The notes under the pieces: generated by a model
Seen by the model: only the letters and a program-made list of their open reading frames with translations
Told to the model about the DNA's origin: nothing
Database searches by the model: none
Made by a program: the position numbers and the translations under genes
Source: Anoplolepis gracilipes
Lineage: Eukaryota; Arthropoda; Insecta; Hymenoptera; Formicidae
Direction of reading: 5' to 3'
Length of the DNA stretch: 64,000 nt
Assembly (NCBI RefSeq): GCF_047496725.1
Contig: NC_132975.1
Coordinates: forward strand, 12,283,501 to 12,347,500
In this document: positions 34,270 through 46,469 of the stretch, one piece after another
Layout of the letters: each line of letters begins with the position of its first letter
How positions within the stretch are numbered: position 1 is the first letter of the stretch

Positions 34270-36190
34270 GGAACAAACGTGCGTGTCTTAATAAAAAAAA
34301 AAAAAAATTGTAGGATAAAAAATAAGGATACTGAGAAATTCTTCTATAAATGTATATAAGAAAAGATATATTTAAAGTATTTTATTATATACATATATAT
34401 ATATATATAAAAGTATATTTTAAATAGTTTTTTACTTTTCGAAAATTCGCGAAAATCTCATTGAAAATATATGTCTGATAAAAATGCATTTGAAATCATC
34501 TTTTGACGTCGAACATTAACACACTATTTGCTCTTTTTCAGCCGTTATTTATTTACCATTATATCGGTTCTTTGATTTTATGTGTTTTTCTAATTTTACC
34601 GTCGCCACTCTATCAACTCTGTTCTATTCCATCCGTCACTTGAACCCGCTCAATTTCCGCCGCGAATCTGCTAAACCGCAACGCGTGACGACCTAACTGC
34701 TTTTCGTTTGAAGCCTTAAGGCCGATCTCCGCGAAGTCAAATGGACCCTCGTCCTCCCCTCGGTCACCCCCTTCGGCCCCACTTTACTCCCTCTTATTCG
34801 CCGCCCGCGCGATTCCATTTAGCGCGTCCCGCAAAACGCGCGAGTACGATGCCCCCATCTTTTTCTACCTGTTTTTCTTTCCTTTTTGCATTGTATGGAG
34901 TACCATTGTCTTTTCTTGCGTCGTAAGCGCGCGTTTCAGTAATTGCGCAATTTCTATGCGATGCTACGTCGCATTACTCTATTTTATAATGTTGTCATGA
35001 AAGTTATTCACCGCGCTATTAGCTTTGTGGGGACTATCTTTTTTATATATTTTGTGTACGGATTTATAACTACAATACGCGCAAATTCGAGGGATATACA
35101 TAAAATTATCTTTTCGAAGATGTTCTTATATTGAATCTATTGCGTGTATCATAAAAAATTTAATTTATTAATGATAAAAAAAAAAAAGAAAAATTATAAA
35201 AGATGAAATTAATATTACCCATAATATCGGCGACTATATGTGTCGCTTATTTTATTTTCTTTATTTTTTTTATTACTTTCTTGTATCTTTGCTATTCTTT
35301 TTTTGTCTGTGAATCGCAACATGAATAACGTTACTCAAGTTCGACTAGAAAATGAACCTACGCGAATCTGGCACATCGTGCTGACTAAACGAAACGATCT
35401 CATTAATATTTTGCTGCATACCACTTTCACTCTTCGGCTCTTCGTGTTTGCCGTCGCGGCGGATGGCTTCGTGAACAGTCTTCATTTCCATCTATTAAGT
35501 GAACCCTTTAATCAATATTTTTCATCCATTATCTTCTTCTCGAAGAGCTCGTGCTTCGTCCAGCTGCTTCCGCATTATTTTCGAAATTCGCTAATCACCT
35601 GATTATACGCCCGTCGTAACCTGCTTAGGTGCACTGTTCGTCTATTATGCTTGAGAAGAGATTTTTCGAAGATAACATCTCGCGTCAAGTCTTGAATAGA
35701 TCTAGTAACTGATGATATATAAATGTATTTAATTAATTATACTAATTATTAATTTTCTCTATTTATATATATATATTGGACATTAATTGAAATAATACTT
35801 TTTACTCTAATAGAATTATTAAATCACTGCTTAATGCACACCTGACTTGGATGTAATATAATTTTAAATCTAAAGATTGTACAAAATACAACGAACTAAT
35901 CAAATTTCGCAGAACATCTAAATTACACCTTATGCTTTATAAGTTTTCGCATAGAGATATAGTAATTTCTTCTGATATTTCTGTCTTCGATCTCCTTTTA
36001 TAGATATTCAACTTGCATTATATATTCAAAGAATCCTCGTTTTAGCACAAATTGCTATTATGGCACTTTGGCCTTTCCTTTAAGAGAGACTTTCAAGATT
36101 TTGACGATGTCTTTAGTCTTTGAATACTGTTTCATTCTTTTAATTTCTCGCATGTTTTTTTTTGTCCTCTTAAAATTAATGGACGAATAA
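34270..36190. other. AT-rich DNA with a small GC-rich island
   Basis: A GC-richer stretch lies at 34600-34940. TA-rich tracts are near 34386-34410 and 35765-35778. The 120-codon frame at 35240-35602 is Phe/Leu-rich with no recognisable domain and no supporting splice sites. Confidence 0.4.
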
Positions 36191-36191
36191 G

Positions 36192-36195
36192 CTCT

Positions 36196-36253
<58 letters not shown>

Positions 36254-36300
36254 CTCTCTTTATATATATATATATATATATTTTTTTTTTCTTTTCTTTT
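36192..36300. repeat. (CT)n then (TA)n then T-rich compound repeat
   Basis: About 55 bases of CT repeat, then about 20 bases of TA, then a T-run. Confidence 0.96.
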
Positions 36301-37460
36301 CCTGAGAAAAAATATATTTTTATAAATAAAAAGATTAAATTATACTATTTATGTAAAAAGTCTCGCATGCTAAAAAAGCTAAAGTTTTCTATCGATATTA
36401 TTATTTTATAGAATTTAAATCATCGATACAATAAAAATATGCACGAATGGTAAATTCGGCAATGAAAAGCGTATTAAATAATTAAATGAATTAAATGTTG
36501 AATGTTAATTTGCATTGAATAAAAGATAATTTGCAATACAACGAAAAATGTGTTTGTGAGGAAGAATCGTTGTCATGATGATAACCTCGGGTAAGTCTTG
36601 CGCTCGTATCAAAGAGCGTTAAGCGACGGTTTTCTTCGCATCCAACGAACGAAGACGTCGAAGACGACGGTCTCCTGTGTCGCTTTTTTCATGTCCACGC
36701 TTCTTAAAGGCCCTGACGGATCAGAAGCTAGCCGATGTCCGAAGTGTTGCGCTTCCCACACTCGGCTCGCACGACCCCACATTAACTTCATTCGTAGCCC
36801 GGACCACGCCGAGATGCGCGACTGATGCGTGTCCGGGAGATAGAAGCCGAAGAGGGCGGAAGAGGAGGAGGATGAGGGAGTAAACCATGCCCGAGTGTAT
36901 TACGAGAATCGATCGGCTTCCCTCTGGCATCTACCTTTTTCTTCTTCTTGCTCGGCTTCTTCTCCTCTTTTTAACTCACGTCTCCGGCTGAATGAACGCG
37001 GCTCGCCGCGTGAGTTTCCTCTGCACACCTCTTCTACCTTCCGTCCCTCGTCCAGTTGATACCGTATACGAATCTTTAACGCGATTGCGAAGTTTATCTC
37101 CGGGACTGATAGACAAGCAATTGCGTGAAGTGTAGAGTTCGCGATAGCTTTGCAATCCGGAAGGATTAAGGCGGTTTTGTAAAGGGAGAAAACATATTTT
37201 TTTGTAATGCTCTATACATTTTGTAGAGTGAACTTATATAATACAATTTTCTAAACGTAATTTTAATAAATTTTACGAATTGATGAATTTGGAATCTGTT
37301 TTTTGTTTATTTCTCCGAAATGTCAATATAAATTTTGAATCTCTATTCTGTAAAATTTAATAGCTGAGATTTTAACCGCAATCTATATGGATGAGACGTT
37401 TGAATTTTTCTGCTGCATATGTAGGTTATATAGTATAGCGCTCTTTAACATAGGTAGGAT
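36301..37460. other. Mixed DNA, GC-richer at 36600-37050
   Basis: Short frames overlap on both strands without domains. A GGTAAGT donor-like word follows an ATGATGATAACCTCG segment near 36576, but no other evidence supports an exon. Confidence 0.35.
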
Positions 37461-37461
37461 A

Positions 37462-38395
37462 CAGTATATAATACCTGGCAAAACCTGAAATGTCCCTGAA
37501 ATTTTTTGAAGTTTTTCTACCTGTACGGGGATTCCCTAATATCTTATACCTAAAAGTATATTGCAAGCAGGAATTGATAAATACAGTTAACGATAGTGAC
37601 ATTCGTCGCTAAGAGATTCCCCGTGGGGATCCCCACTGGTCATTTTTTTATCCTTAACATGAAAAAATCAGACAGTTCTCGTAGAATTTTACGTGAGGGA
37701 ATTTTTTTTTAAATTTTCTCCTTTATAATTTTGTTCTTATATTGTAAATTATAAATATGTATCTATCTCTGTTTATATATTAAAATGTTTTAACAAAATA
37801 TTGGAGAAGTGATACATATTATTTTAATTTTTAATGATAAAAAATGAAAATGTTATGAAAGGTAAAAATTTTTATCTTAAGCTATTCAATTTTTTTGCAT
37901 TTGTAACTATAGCAAATTTAAAATTTAAGTGGCTTTCTGTTTTTCCTTCGTGTGCGTGAAAAGCATTAGGCTACGAGTACACGATTTAGTCATTTATAAT
38001 CGCGCGATCGAGCAGCAATACTCTGCTTTTTCATGTATTACGATATTTCATTGTTATATTTTATATATGTCGATTATGTTTCACGATTTAGTTGCGCCGT
38101 TCAGTAGCGCGAATATTATTCACAGCCTTATAAAACGTGCATTTAGAAAATAATATAATAGCATTAAAAAACATAAAAAAGCACAGAAAATTGTAAAAAT
38201 ATCTAATATAAATATTTAAATAAAAAATTTATTTTAGAGAATCGCACCAGAAAAATCCTTAAAATGTTTTCTTTACCTACTCATGTGAATTTGGCACACC
38301 ATATCAAATCTCTAATCTTGATAAAAAAATAGCTGGAATACCATGAAAGAATTCTTAGGTAATTTTTTAATAAGGTTTGAATAGACCCTTCAACT
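37462..38395. mobile_element. hAT-like non-autonomous element, copy 2, diverged and interrupted
   Basis: Shares with 30910-31634 a left-end CCTGG/AACC-GAAAT block. Inside, both have AAAAATCAGA-AGT, AGAATTTTA and AGGGAATTTTTT words, the long word GTTTTTCCTTCGTRTG followed by GTGAAAA or ATGAAAA, and a TTATTTTAGAGAA block. At the right end both have TTTTTTAATAAGGTTTGAATAGAC or its close relative. The order is conserved throughout. The terminal bases are more decayed than in copy 1, so the boundaries are approximate. Confidence 0.68.
37969..38159. mobile_element. 191-bp insertion nested in the hAT-like element, 7-bp flanking duplication
   Basis: AGCATTA occurs immediately before (37962-37968) and after (38160-38166). 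Copy 1 of the host element has a single corresponding site with no extra DNA. The insert contains a repeated CACGATTTAGT word (near its left end and at about 38082) and no coding capacity. Its termini are not clear inverted repeats, so the class is unknown; a 7-8 bp duplication would fit hAT-like or some other DNA transposons. Confidence 0.6.
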
Positions 38396-38399
38396 TGAT

Positions 38400-41300
38400 T
38401 ATATAGAAAAGTTTTACAGAAAATTATTACAAACAATTTTACAGCTACTACTGTAAATATATATACATACTGTAAATCTTTTCTTTGTTATACAATGACG
38501 ATATAACGTCTTAAACATATCGATAGTTTCTGAAACTCTCGCTAATGGATAATTAATGATTTATCAATTGGCACGTTAAAAATAAATGTGAGGAGCAAAG
38601 TTAAGATTTAGTCGGCATGTGTATTCGTTTCGCACGTGTATGGTTAAAAGCTATCGCGTTAACGCGATTAAACGACAAGATTCTGGCCCCCGACGAGAAA
38701 AGGAGCGCTAGAAGGCTAGAAGGTATATCTCCCGTTCCAGGAAGACGCCGCGCGAGATGGTGAAACGCGATGCGCGGGGATGTTCGAGGCGTTCGTAGAC
38801 CGATCTCTGCCACGACCCGTCAGCGGCGCAGAAAATTGCGCTCACGTGACGCCCGGATAGCATAAGTACACCGTGAGCATCGCGCCGAGATTTGCGGGGT
38901 CGACGCGAACGGGCCAGAATAGAATGAACTGGCCAAAGGATGGGGAGAAAAGAAACAGAAAACGAGAGGAACAAGGAGAGGATGGAAAAGGAACGTGAAA
39001 CGAAACAAAGCCACAGGACGGGTCAGAAAAAACCTTTTTTTATTATTCCTGAATGAACTGATCCGACTGGTCAATTCTTAGATGAATGTTTTTCTTTCAA
39101 CAGTGTCAGTCGATTTCGCGCTCATAATGTGAGTTTTCCCAAACGCGTTCCTTTTTCTATCTTTCTTCAATTCTTTTTCTTTCTCGTCTCTCTCCTTTCT
39201 CCGGCCATACTTTCCTAAGTAAGGAAAGATTATACTTTCCTAAAGTAAGGCAAGCAAGGGCAAAAGGTGGGGAGAGCTTCTCCCTTTTCTCTGTCATCTT
39301 TCCCTTTTCTTGTTATATTTTCCCCTCTCTTTTTCTTTTTTTCGTTCACTCGTGCGGCGTTTTCATCTCGAGCGAGAGCAATATCACCAGTATGCTATTA
39401 GAATTGTCTCTAATTATGTCATAATTTAACTGTATGATTGATCCTTCCATCCTTCTTTCCCGCTTCTTCCTCCCTTTATTCTATCATTGTAAAGCATTTT
39501 CAGCATTCTCGATATTTCCGTCCGTCGTTCTCCTCGGTAGAGGAGGAACCATCCGACTAGATGGCTTTCGGTCTGATCGTTTTCGTGAATTCTTCGCGGA
39601 TACGCTCGATCAATGAATTTCACGCGACAATCGTCTCGGGCCGCTCTATTTGTCGACGATGGGATCGAATTAAACGCGAGAATATTTCTTGCATGAGAGA
39701 GAACACTGTTCTTTATTTGCAATGTAATAAATTGCAAAATTGTTCGCGATTAAATTGTGAAAAATTGTTACAAGAGAAAAAAAATTGAGTTTAAAAACAG
39801 AGATAATTGGATTTGAAAAACGGATTTGGAATCATATAAAGAAACTAAATTCTTTTAAATTCTTCCGGCAATTTTAAAATAGAATGTATATTTTAATTGA
39901 GAATATATATAGTCTAGTTTAAAAATACCGAGTTTAGCCTTTGCGTTCGACGTTTACTTATAATATATAATTAAATAATATCTTTTCTCCCTCTTGCATC
40001 AAAGATTGATCTAAATGTTTGAATGCTAATATTTTCGTGTCATATTGATCCAAATGTAGATAGTTGACGTACGAGAAATAAGTAAGAATTGATTAATCCC
40101 TCTCGCGCGTGGGGGAGGAAATACGAGTGATGGAAACGACCGTGGCTTCCTCTCGCAGAAACCGCGACTTGACATCGGTGGAATCCCCTTCAATCTCCAT
40201 TTCCTCTTCGCACCCGAACTTAGCAATGCCGGTCTTTTACTACTCTTCATATCCTGTGTAAATATTAAATTTGTGTCTCGATAAACTCGTAGGATGCAGT
40301 CGCGCCCGCAGGTCGATTCTCGCGCGTACTTGGTGGGCGATTGCTAATTTCACGCCTCGATCTTTCAATCTACCTTTGCATTTGGACGAACGCCTCGCTC
40401 GTGACATCTTCGTAATTATTTTCCATTCTACAAAGCGTACAGGGAAGCACTTTTCGGTGACAGCGATTTATTCTGTGCCTTCTCGTATCGAGACGAACAA
40501 TTGATAGAGAGAAACTGATCGTTCGACCGTGGAGTTTGACAAAAATCAATCCGTTTCGTAAAAAGAAGAGAAAAAAACGGAATAATCTTAATTAAGAAAT
40601 CTCCTAATTAAGAAATCTCTCCGACACATCTCGCTTCTTACATCGCGTGCGCTAAATGATAATCCCCCCCTCTCCAAAAAAAAAGTTAGATGATACAATC
40701 CCGTTCCTTTAAGCATTTCAATTGAGTTTTGTACATGCACTCAACTGTTTACACTTAATCCCGTTATTTTGTTACGCGTGCATGTAATTTAATTTGACTT
40801 ATCTTTTGGAAAAAAAAAAGATCGGCTTTCATAAAACCGCGACATACTTTCCTCGTTCATTTGCCTCTCTAATTACCTCCGGCGAGGGGAAAAGGGTTCG
40901 AGCTCGAATGAGTCGCCGTAGGTGGACAGCGGCGTGTCCAACGTGTTGTCGTGGGCGGTACCAACGAGAGAAGCAGGAAAAAGTAGCCTCGCCCCGCTCT
41001 CGTACGTCTATATCGACGCATTTTATCCCGCATTCTCGTGGGTTAACAGCTGGAGAATAAAGTTACAATATTGTCAAGATGAAACGTACAGTGAGATATA
41101 ATTCTTCTCTTTCTTTTTCTCTGCCTCTATTTTTTCTTGAATATCACAGACTCGTTTTTATGGTATTATGTTTTCGTGGTGGTTGAAAAAAAATTGACGT
41201 TGATATAACGTTGTGTTTAACATGTTAATCATCGATGAGATTCTTCGTTCTGACGTTCTAATTAACAGCAGTTTCTATTAGGCCCGGCGCGATATTTCTG

Positions 41301-42915
41301 TTATCGGACACCGCATCGAAAAGTATAATGCGGGAGGACGTTATCGGGCGCGTTTAACGAGTTTCTCGCTGGTCATCGTTTCGAGACGGAGTCTCGCTCC
41401 GCGTCCCTATCTCTCGTCGTCGCGAAATTAAGCACACGTTCTCACACGAGCGAAATGAATTAAGATCGCGACGCGATACTTGTTCCCTCTTATGCCGCGT
41501 CATTGATTTCACCGCGGGACGCTTCTACTTTGCTCTATGTCGATGGAATAGGTTTATACGTCCTCGGCACACACAATGGTCTACGTCGAACAATCGGCCG
41601 TCGCTACACGTGCGTCGAATCACGCGTGCGCTCGTGCACGAGACAGAGAGCACACACGGACGCGGGCGGCCGATTTAATCGCGATCGTACCCTATAGTGT
41701 ATCTCTTCTTTTCTTTTCTCTTACGAGCCTGTCGTCAGATCGTCTTTGAAACTGCCAGGTTATATTATATATATTTCCCTCTCTTTCTCTCTCTTTGCGT
41801 CACGTTGCCATTCGTTAGCATCGAGCATCGAGCGTCAGCCTTTAAAAAGACCGAAACTCAGACTGACTGGAACTATGTCGGGGTCTTGAGATTTGCTTTC
41901 GACTAAGTTGCGCGAAAGACTCGTGCCAAGTTTAATCGCGTTGAACATCGAATGGAATATTTGAGACTGAATATCTATCCATAGTTTCTCTCTCCGAAAA
42001 TAGTCTCTCATTCTAACTAGAATTCTTTTTTACCTCATAATTTTCATAGTCTTTTAGTTATGGAATTTCTAGCTAAAATACGTTTTTTAATATAGATAAT
42101 AATATCGATTTAAAATGTTTCCCTAACTTAATTATTTTACTTTAATTTTTTCTTTCTTTTTTTTTTTTTTTTTTTTTACGAGAAATCGATATCGACATTT
42201 CTCATCAGTTTTCGTATCATTATTTCAATATTATTAAATGAGATATCATATTCTCTTCATCATAAAAGTTTTGCTTCTGCGTAATTATTTTCAATCTACG
42301 AAAAAGTTGTTTCTAAGATTACAATCAATCTATTTTAGAATACAGTTTTTCATAAATAAATAGAGAATATGAAGATGAGAATAGAGATATGAATGAATCC
42401 AACTGACAATTGCAGGATATATTTGCTAACTGCCGGAGTTATATTATTATTCGAAATGTTACTTTCTATTTTAAGACATTATTCATCAAAAATTAAAGAA
42501 GAATCTTACGATTGTGTGAATGCTCTGTCTCTCGTCGATAAATCTGTCTCTTCCGATAAATGAATCCATCGTACCGTGAGAAGACGCGTTAATTAAACAC
42601 GATCGGTTATCGGTCTTTTTCGATTATCATGGTCGAAAATACGTGATGCGTGCAATCATGAACAAGCATAGCACGCGTCACTGCTCGCGTAGCATGACTT
42701 AGGGGAACTTTGCGGCCGCCGTGTGTGTAGTCCTTTTAAATCAATTACTTCGATAAAGATTCCACCAGGCTACATATATACATATATGTATATATGTACG
42801 CGTTCACGTTCGGTCATACGTGACGTGAGTGCGCACGTGTGTGCATGCGTGCATGACATCCGCACGATATACACTCGATTACATACGTCTCTTATCTTGT
42901 ATCTTCCTTTCATCT
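38400..42915. other. Long gene-free stretch of mixed composition
   Basis: CpG-richer segments at about 38600-39110, 39430-39680, 40040-40500, 40830-41060 and 41270-41720 are separated by AT-rich DNA. A T23-type run lies near 42155-42178. Open frames are under 105 codons with no domain. A short duplicated word (TACTTTCCTAA followed by GTAAGG) occurs at 39208-39250. Confidence 0.4.
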
Positions 42916-42919
42916 CTTT

Positions 42920-42921
<2 letters not shown>

Positions 42922-42978
<57 letters not shown>

Positions 42979-42980
42979 AC
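42922..42980. repeat. (TC)n microsatellite
   Basis: About 54 bases of uninterrupted TC, followed by a short CA run. Confidence 0.97.
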
Positions 42981-43037
42981 ACACATTCTCCGTCCCAGAT
43001 TTCTTCAACTTCGACCATTCGCCTTCTTCCTTTACAG

Positions 43038-43214
43038 GGCTATTCCTTCGCTCCTTCGGCGCGCTTTCTCGCACGTTTCCTCTCTTCCGTTATCCCTCCC
43101 TTCTCTCTCACTATCTCGGATCTGATTCGATTTGTCGTACAATGCTGTTCACGATGTGATTACATGCCGGAGGTCCCTTACAGTCTCGGCGCGATGCTGG
43201 AGCTTAGGCGGCGT
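43038..43214 (+). other. Candidate internal coding exon (177 nt, low confidence)
   Basis: A strong acceptor (CTTCTTCCTTTACAG, AG at 43036-43037) is followed by 177 bases that are open in one frame and end exactly at GTAAGT (donor GT at 43215). The length is 59 codons with phase 0 at both ends. The peptide begins Gly-Tyr-Ser-Phe, has a hydrophobic middle and ends Leu-Arg-Arg-Arg. It resembles no family I know. The frame is open upstream through a (TC)n repeat, which lowers the significance of the open frame. Pyrimidine-rich acceptor-like sites are frequent in this DNA. Confidence 0.2.
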
Positions 43215-43220
43215 GTAAGT

Positions 43221-46200
43221 TTACAAAGTACGACGCTTCTTGGGTGCCAACTTTCGTGGATGATCGGCGCATCACATAGTTGAATAATGATGTTGCTATT
43301 TAAATGAAAGCAGTTTGATTTCGAAATGATAAAACGATAAATTAGTAAATATATTAATTTTGTTCACAATATCTTGAAAAAGTTCACGTTTCTCATAAGA
43401 TTCATTAGTAATTAATTACGCGCACCGGAGTTATATATTATTTTAGAAATATTTTTTTATCATAAATTATCGTAATATGAAAATTTTCTTACACAATGCG
43501 ACATCTTCTATCTGATTAAGCATGTAGAGAATCTTATAAACTCTTTTTATTAACTTCATTAAAAGAACGAGATACATATATATCATACTTGAAGCAGATC
43601 TTATTTGCACAGTTTATTTCACCATTAAATTATATAAATAATTTATGTATAATTAAACAGTCAATGAATTTTTTTTTCTTAAAGTAGTTTTGGCCACATA
43701 TACGATTTGAGCGTTTGTTGCTAGTCAACATGAATAGCATTTAATCGATAGTTAATTATCATAGACAGCAGATGTTATTAAAACTCTATCTACTTTTCTA
43801 ATCGAGACACACAAGCCGCGATCCGTACGCACTGAATCGTGAAGACAGAAGCGCGAACTGATCGGAACGAAACCACACTGGTCTCGATCTATATGAACGT
43901 CAGCTTTTTTCTGTACGGGTTAGAATATGTTCTGTGCGGAGGCGACAGGAGCGAGACGGTACGGCTGTCCGTGATGCGTTAAATTAAAGTTTAACTCCGA
44001 GGCAGCTGATGGCCCGGGCCGCGGTGGTGAGTTAGAGATGAAATTCGTGATTCCCTTCGTCTCACCATCGGTGCGCATGCTTTTGAAATGATTCGTTTGA
44101 TAAAGCAGCGCGGCAGATGCAGAAAAGTATATCCACGTACAACTTCATTCATTTTCCTTTCCGTACCTCGACGAAGAATTTGTCTCACAATTTGTCGTTT
44201 ATTCTAATTGTTAATCAAAATGTGTAGGTAACTTTATATTCGGATAAATATCTACTTTAATAAAAAAAAAAAACCAACTGCAAAATCAGCATAATTTCAG
44301 ATGATAATGTCCTCGATGATTATTTCGGGAAAGATGACACTCAACAGTTGGTATTAAAAACTTGAGAGCAGTAATATTCTTTGATTCTTGAATTTTTTTC
44401 CTTTTTTTTCTTTCAATTGAATAAAAGATAACTTTTAGCAGTTGCAATTTTTTTTACTGAAAGTATGATCTCGTCAACGAAAAGTTTTTTTTTTTTTAAA
44501 GACTTACTGATTTTTGAACGATTATCTCGTACAGATTAGTCGATTCCGATGAGAGCGTCATTAGTGTTTCGCTAATCTGAATATTTCCGCGAATGAACGT
44601 TTCTCTTTCTTTCTTTCTCCCTCTCGTTCTCGTAAGCGTAGCGCATCACTGCCTGTATTAATCCGCCACTTTGATCGTAAAATTTACATTCGTGTACCTT
44701 CCGGGCTCCTTCCGTATGCGTTCGCCATCTCGGCGAGCCCTCCGGGCTATCTCTCCCTCTTCAACCCCTGACGTGTCTTACAACCCTTTCCTTGCTTAAA
44801 TCCAAATAAAGGTCGAGATTCTTGAGTCATTGGGTCTTCTTGCCTCTCGCGTCCACCCTCGTCGAAGACGCCGTTTCTCAAACCCTCTCGGATTGGAGCT
44901 GCGCCTCTCTGTCTCTTTTGGTCACATTTGCTTACAGACCTTCTTCTTCGTTCTCCTTTTTCGTCTCTCCCTCATCTTGTATTTCTCATCCTCGTCTCGC
45001 GGTCTCCTGCTTCCACGTCGCGACTTCCTCTTCGTCTCTGTCTCGCGACTATATAGATCACTCTCTCTTTCTCTCTTTCTCTCTTTTTCTCCAAGCAATT
45101 ACTCTCTTTCTTCCACTATGTGTCCTCCTCTCTCGATTTTCCCCTCTCACTCGCTCGGCTTTTATCTCTCCTTTACCTCGACTCGACTCACTCGCTCTCT
45201 GGTAACGAGAGGAGAAACACCCTCGCTACTTTTAATCGACCCGCGCTTTCTTCTGCTTATACATACCTAGCCGGCTCTGCGCCCCTCTATCCACGCCCTT
45301 GTCCTCATCTCCATCCTCCCCCCTCATGCCACCCTCGACCATCTCCCGCGCACCCCCGCCAGTCCCCGACCTCCCGCTTCTTACTTCTCATCTTTACCAC
45401 CAACATCGTATATAAATACCTAAGGGCGTTGTCTTTGGTCTTTCGCGCGTTTTGCTACGCTTGTCTCGAGCCAGTGTTCTCTTTTTTTTTGTCTAAAAAA
45501 TTTAAAATAGAAATTCGCGAGACATTGCGCGATTATACCAATCGACTGGCTTTCAACTTTTTTTTATCAATTAATTATTTGAAGAGAACAGACAGTTTTA
45601 AGTGTTATGTAGATGCAGAGGTGTCAGGAGGCCGGTTTAAGTGTTAATTTTGAATGAGGTCGTTAAATGTTGATTTAACAGAGGAGCTTCGTAGCTTGAT
45701 GTTGCTCGCTAGAGACGTAGTTACAATAGAATCAACCTACGGGAAAATTAATCGCCAGCTGGAACAATCGATCCTTATTAGCTCTGTGTACAGCGTTGCA
45801 ATGAGACTTACTCGCAATTCTGACTTTTATTCTGTAATAGTGACAATTTAGTTTCAGTATAAAAATACTAAAAACAATACTTGAGAAAAAATAGTGAGAT
45901 ATTTTGATTAGCGTGCGCTTCAATATAAGAAGCATTATTTGAAAGTCAGTTGAACGACTCGCGTCTCAATTAATCGCTGTCGGATTTTACACGAATTCAC
46001 GGTTATAAAAAGATAACGCCGGGCTTTGTTCGCGAGTCGCGCAAAATATGCGCGTCTTTCCTCTCAGCATATCTTGTCCACTTTCCCGAGTATCCGCGGG
46101 AGCTGAAACGATTCCGATAGACAAAGAAGATTGAGTGCAGGTGCAGGAGGACCAAAGAGGGGAGGAGGGAGAAGAACAGTCCAGCGCTGTATGTAAGGAT

Positions 46201-46345
46201 AGTTTCGCGGTTTATGGGCAATTACTATGGAGGTCGTAACGTCCTCTATATATACTACATACGCATGTATAGTACATATGTAACGACAACGCACAAGCCT
46301 TTCAAGCCACACACAGATGAACACTCCGTGGCCGCACGTGCGTGC
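43221..46345. other. Mixed DNA, pyrimidine-rich between 44600 and 45400
   Basis: 44820-45400 is C/T-biased with overlapping Ser/Leu/Phe-rich frames in three phases (127, 146 and 175 codons). These are explained by the base bias. The remainder is AT-rich with no recognised feature. Confidence 0.4.
45410..45418 (+). promoter_or_regulatory. TATA-box-like TATATAAAT
   Basis: A good TATA match lies at the right edge of a pyrimidine-rich GC patch, followed 25-35 bases later by TTTGGTCTTTCG without a clear initiator. No downstream gene was identified, so this is only a possible core promoter. Confidence 0.15.
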
Positions 46346-46348
46346 GTG

Positions 46349-46349
<1 letters not shown>

Positions 46350-46400
<51 letters not shown>

Positions 46401-46416
46401 CTCTCTTTTCATCTCT

Positions 46417-46461
<45 letters not shown>

Positions 46462-46462
46462 T
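46350..46462. repeat. Long interrupted (CT)n microsatellite
   Basis: Two pure CT blocks of about 45 and 35 bases are separated by TTTTTTCTCTCTTTTCATCT-like sequence. This accounts for the Ser-Leu repeat frames of up to 220 codons on the plus strand and the Arg-Glu frame on the minus strand. Confidence 0.97.
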
Positions 46463-46469
46463 CCCGTGG

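Noticed and set aside
34711..34724. TAAGGCCGAT word resembling the end of the palindromic MITE at 2725
   Set aside because: Only about 10 bases match and no second terminus follows.
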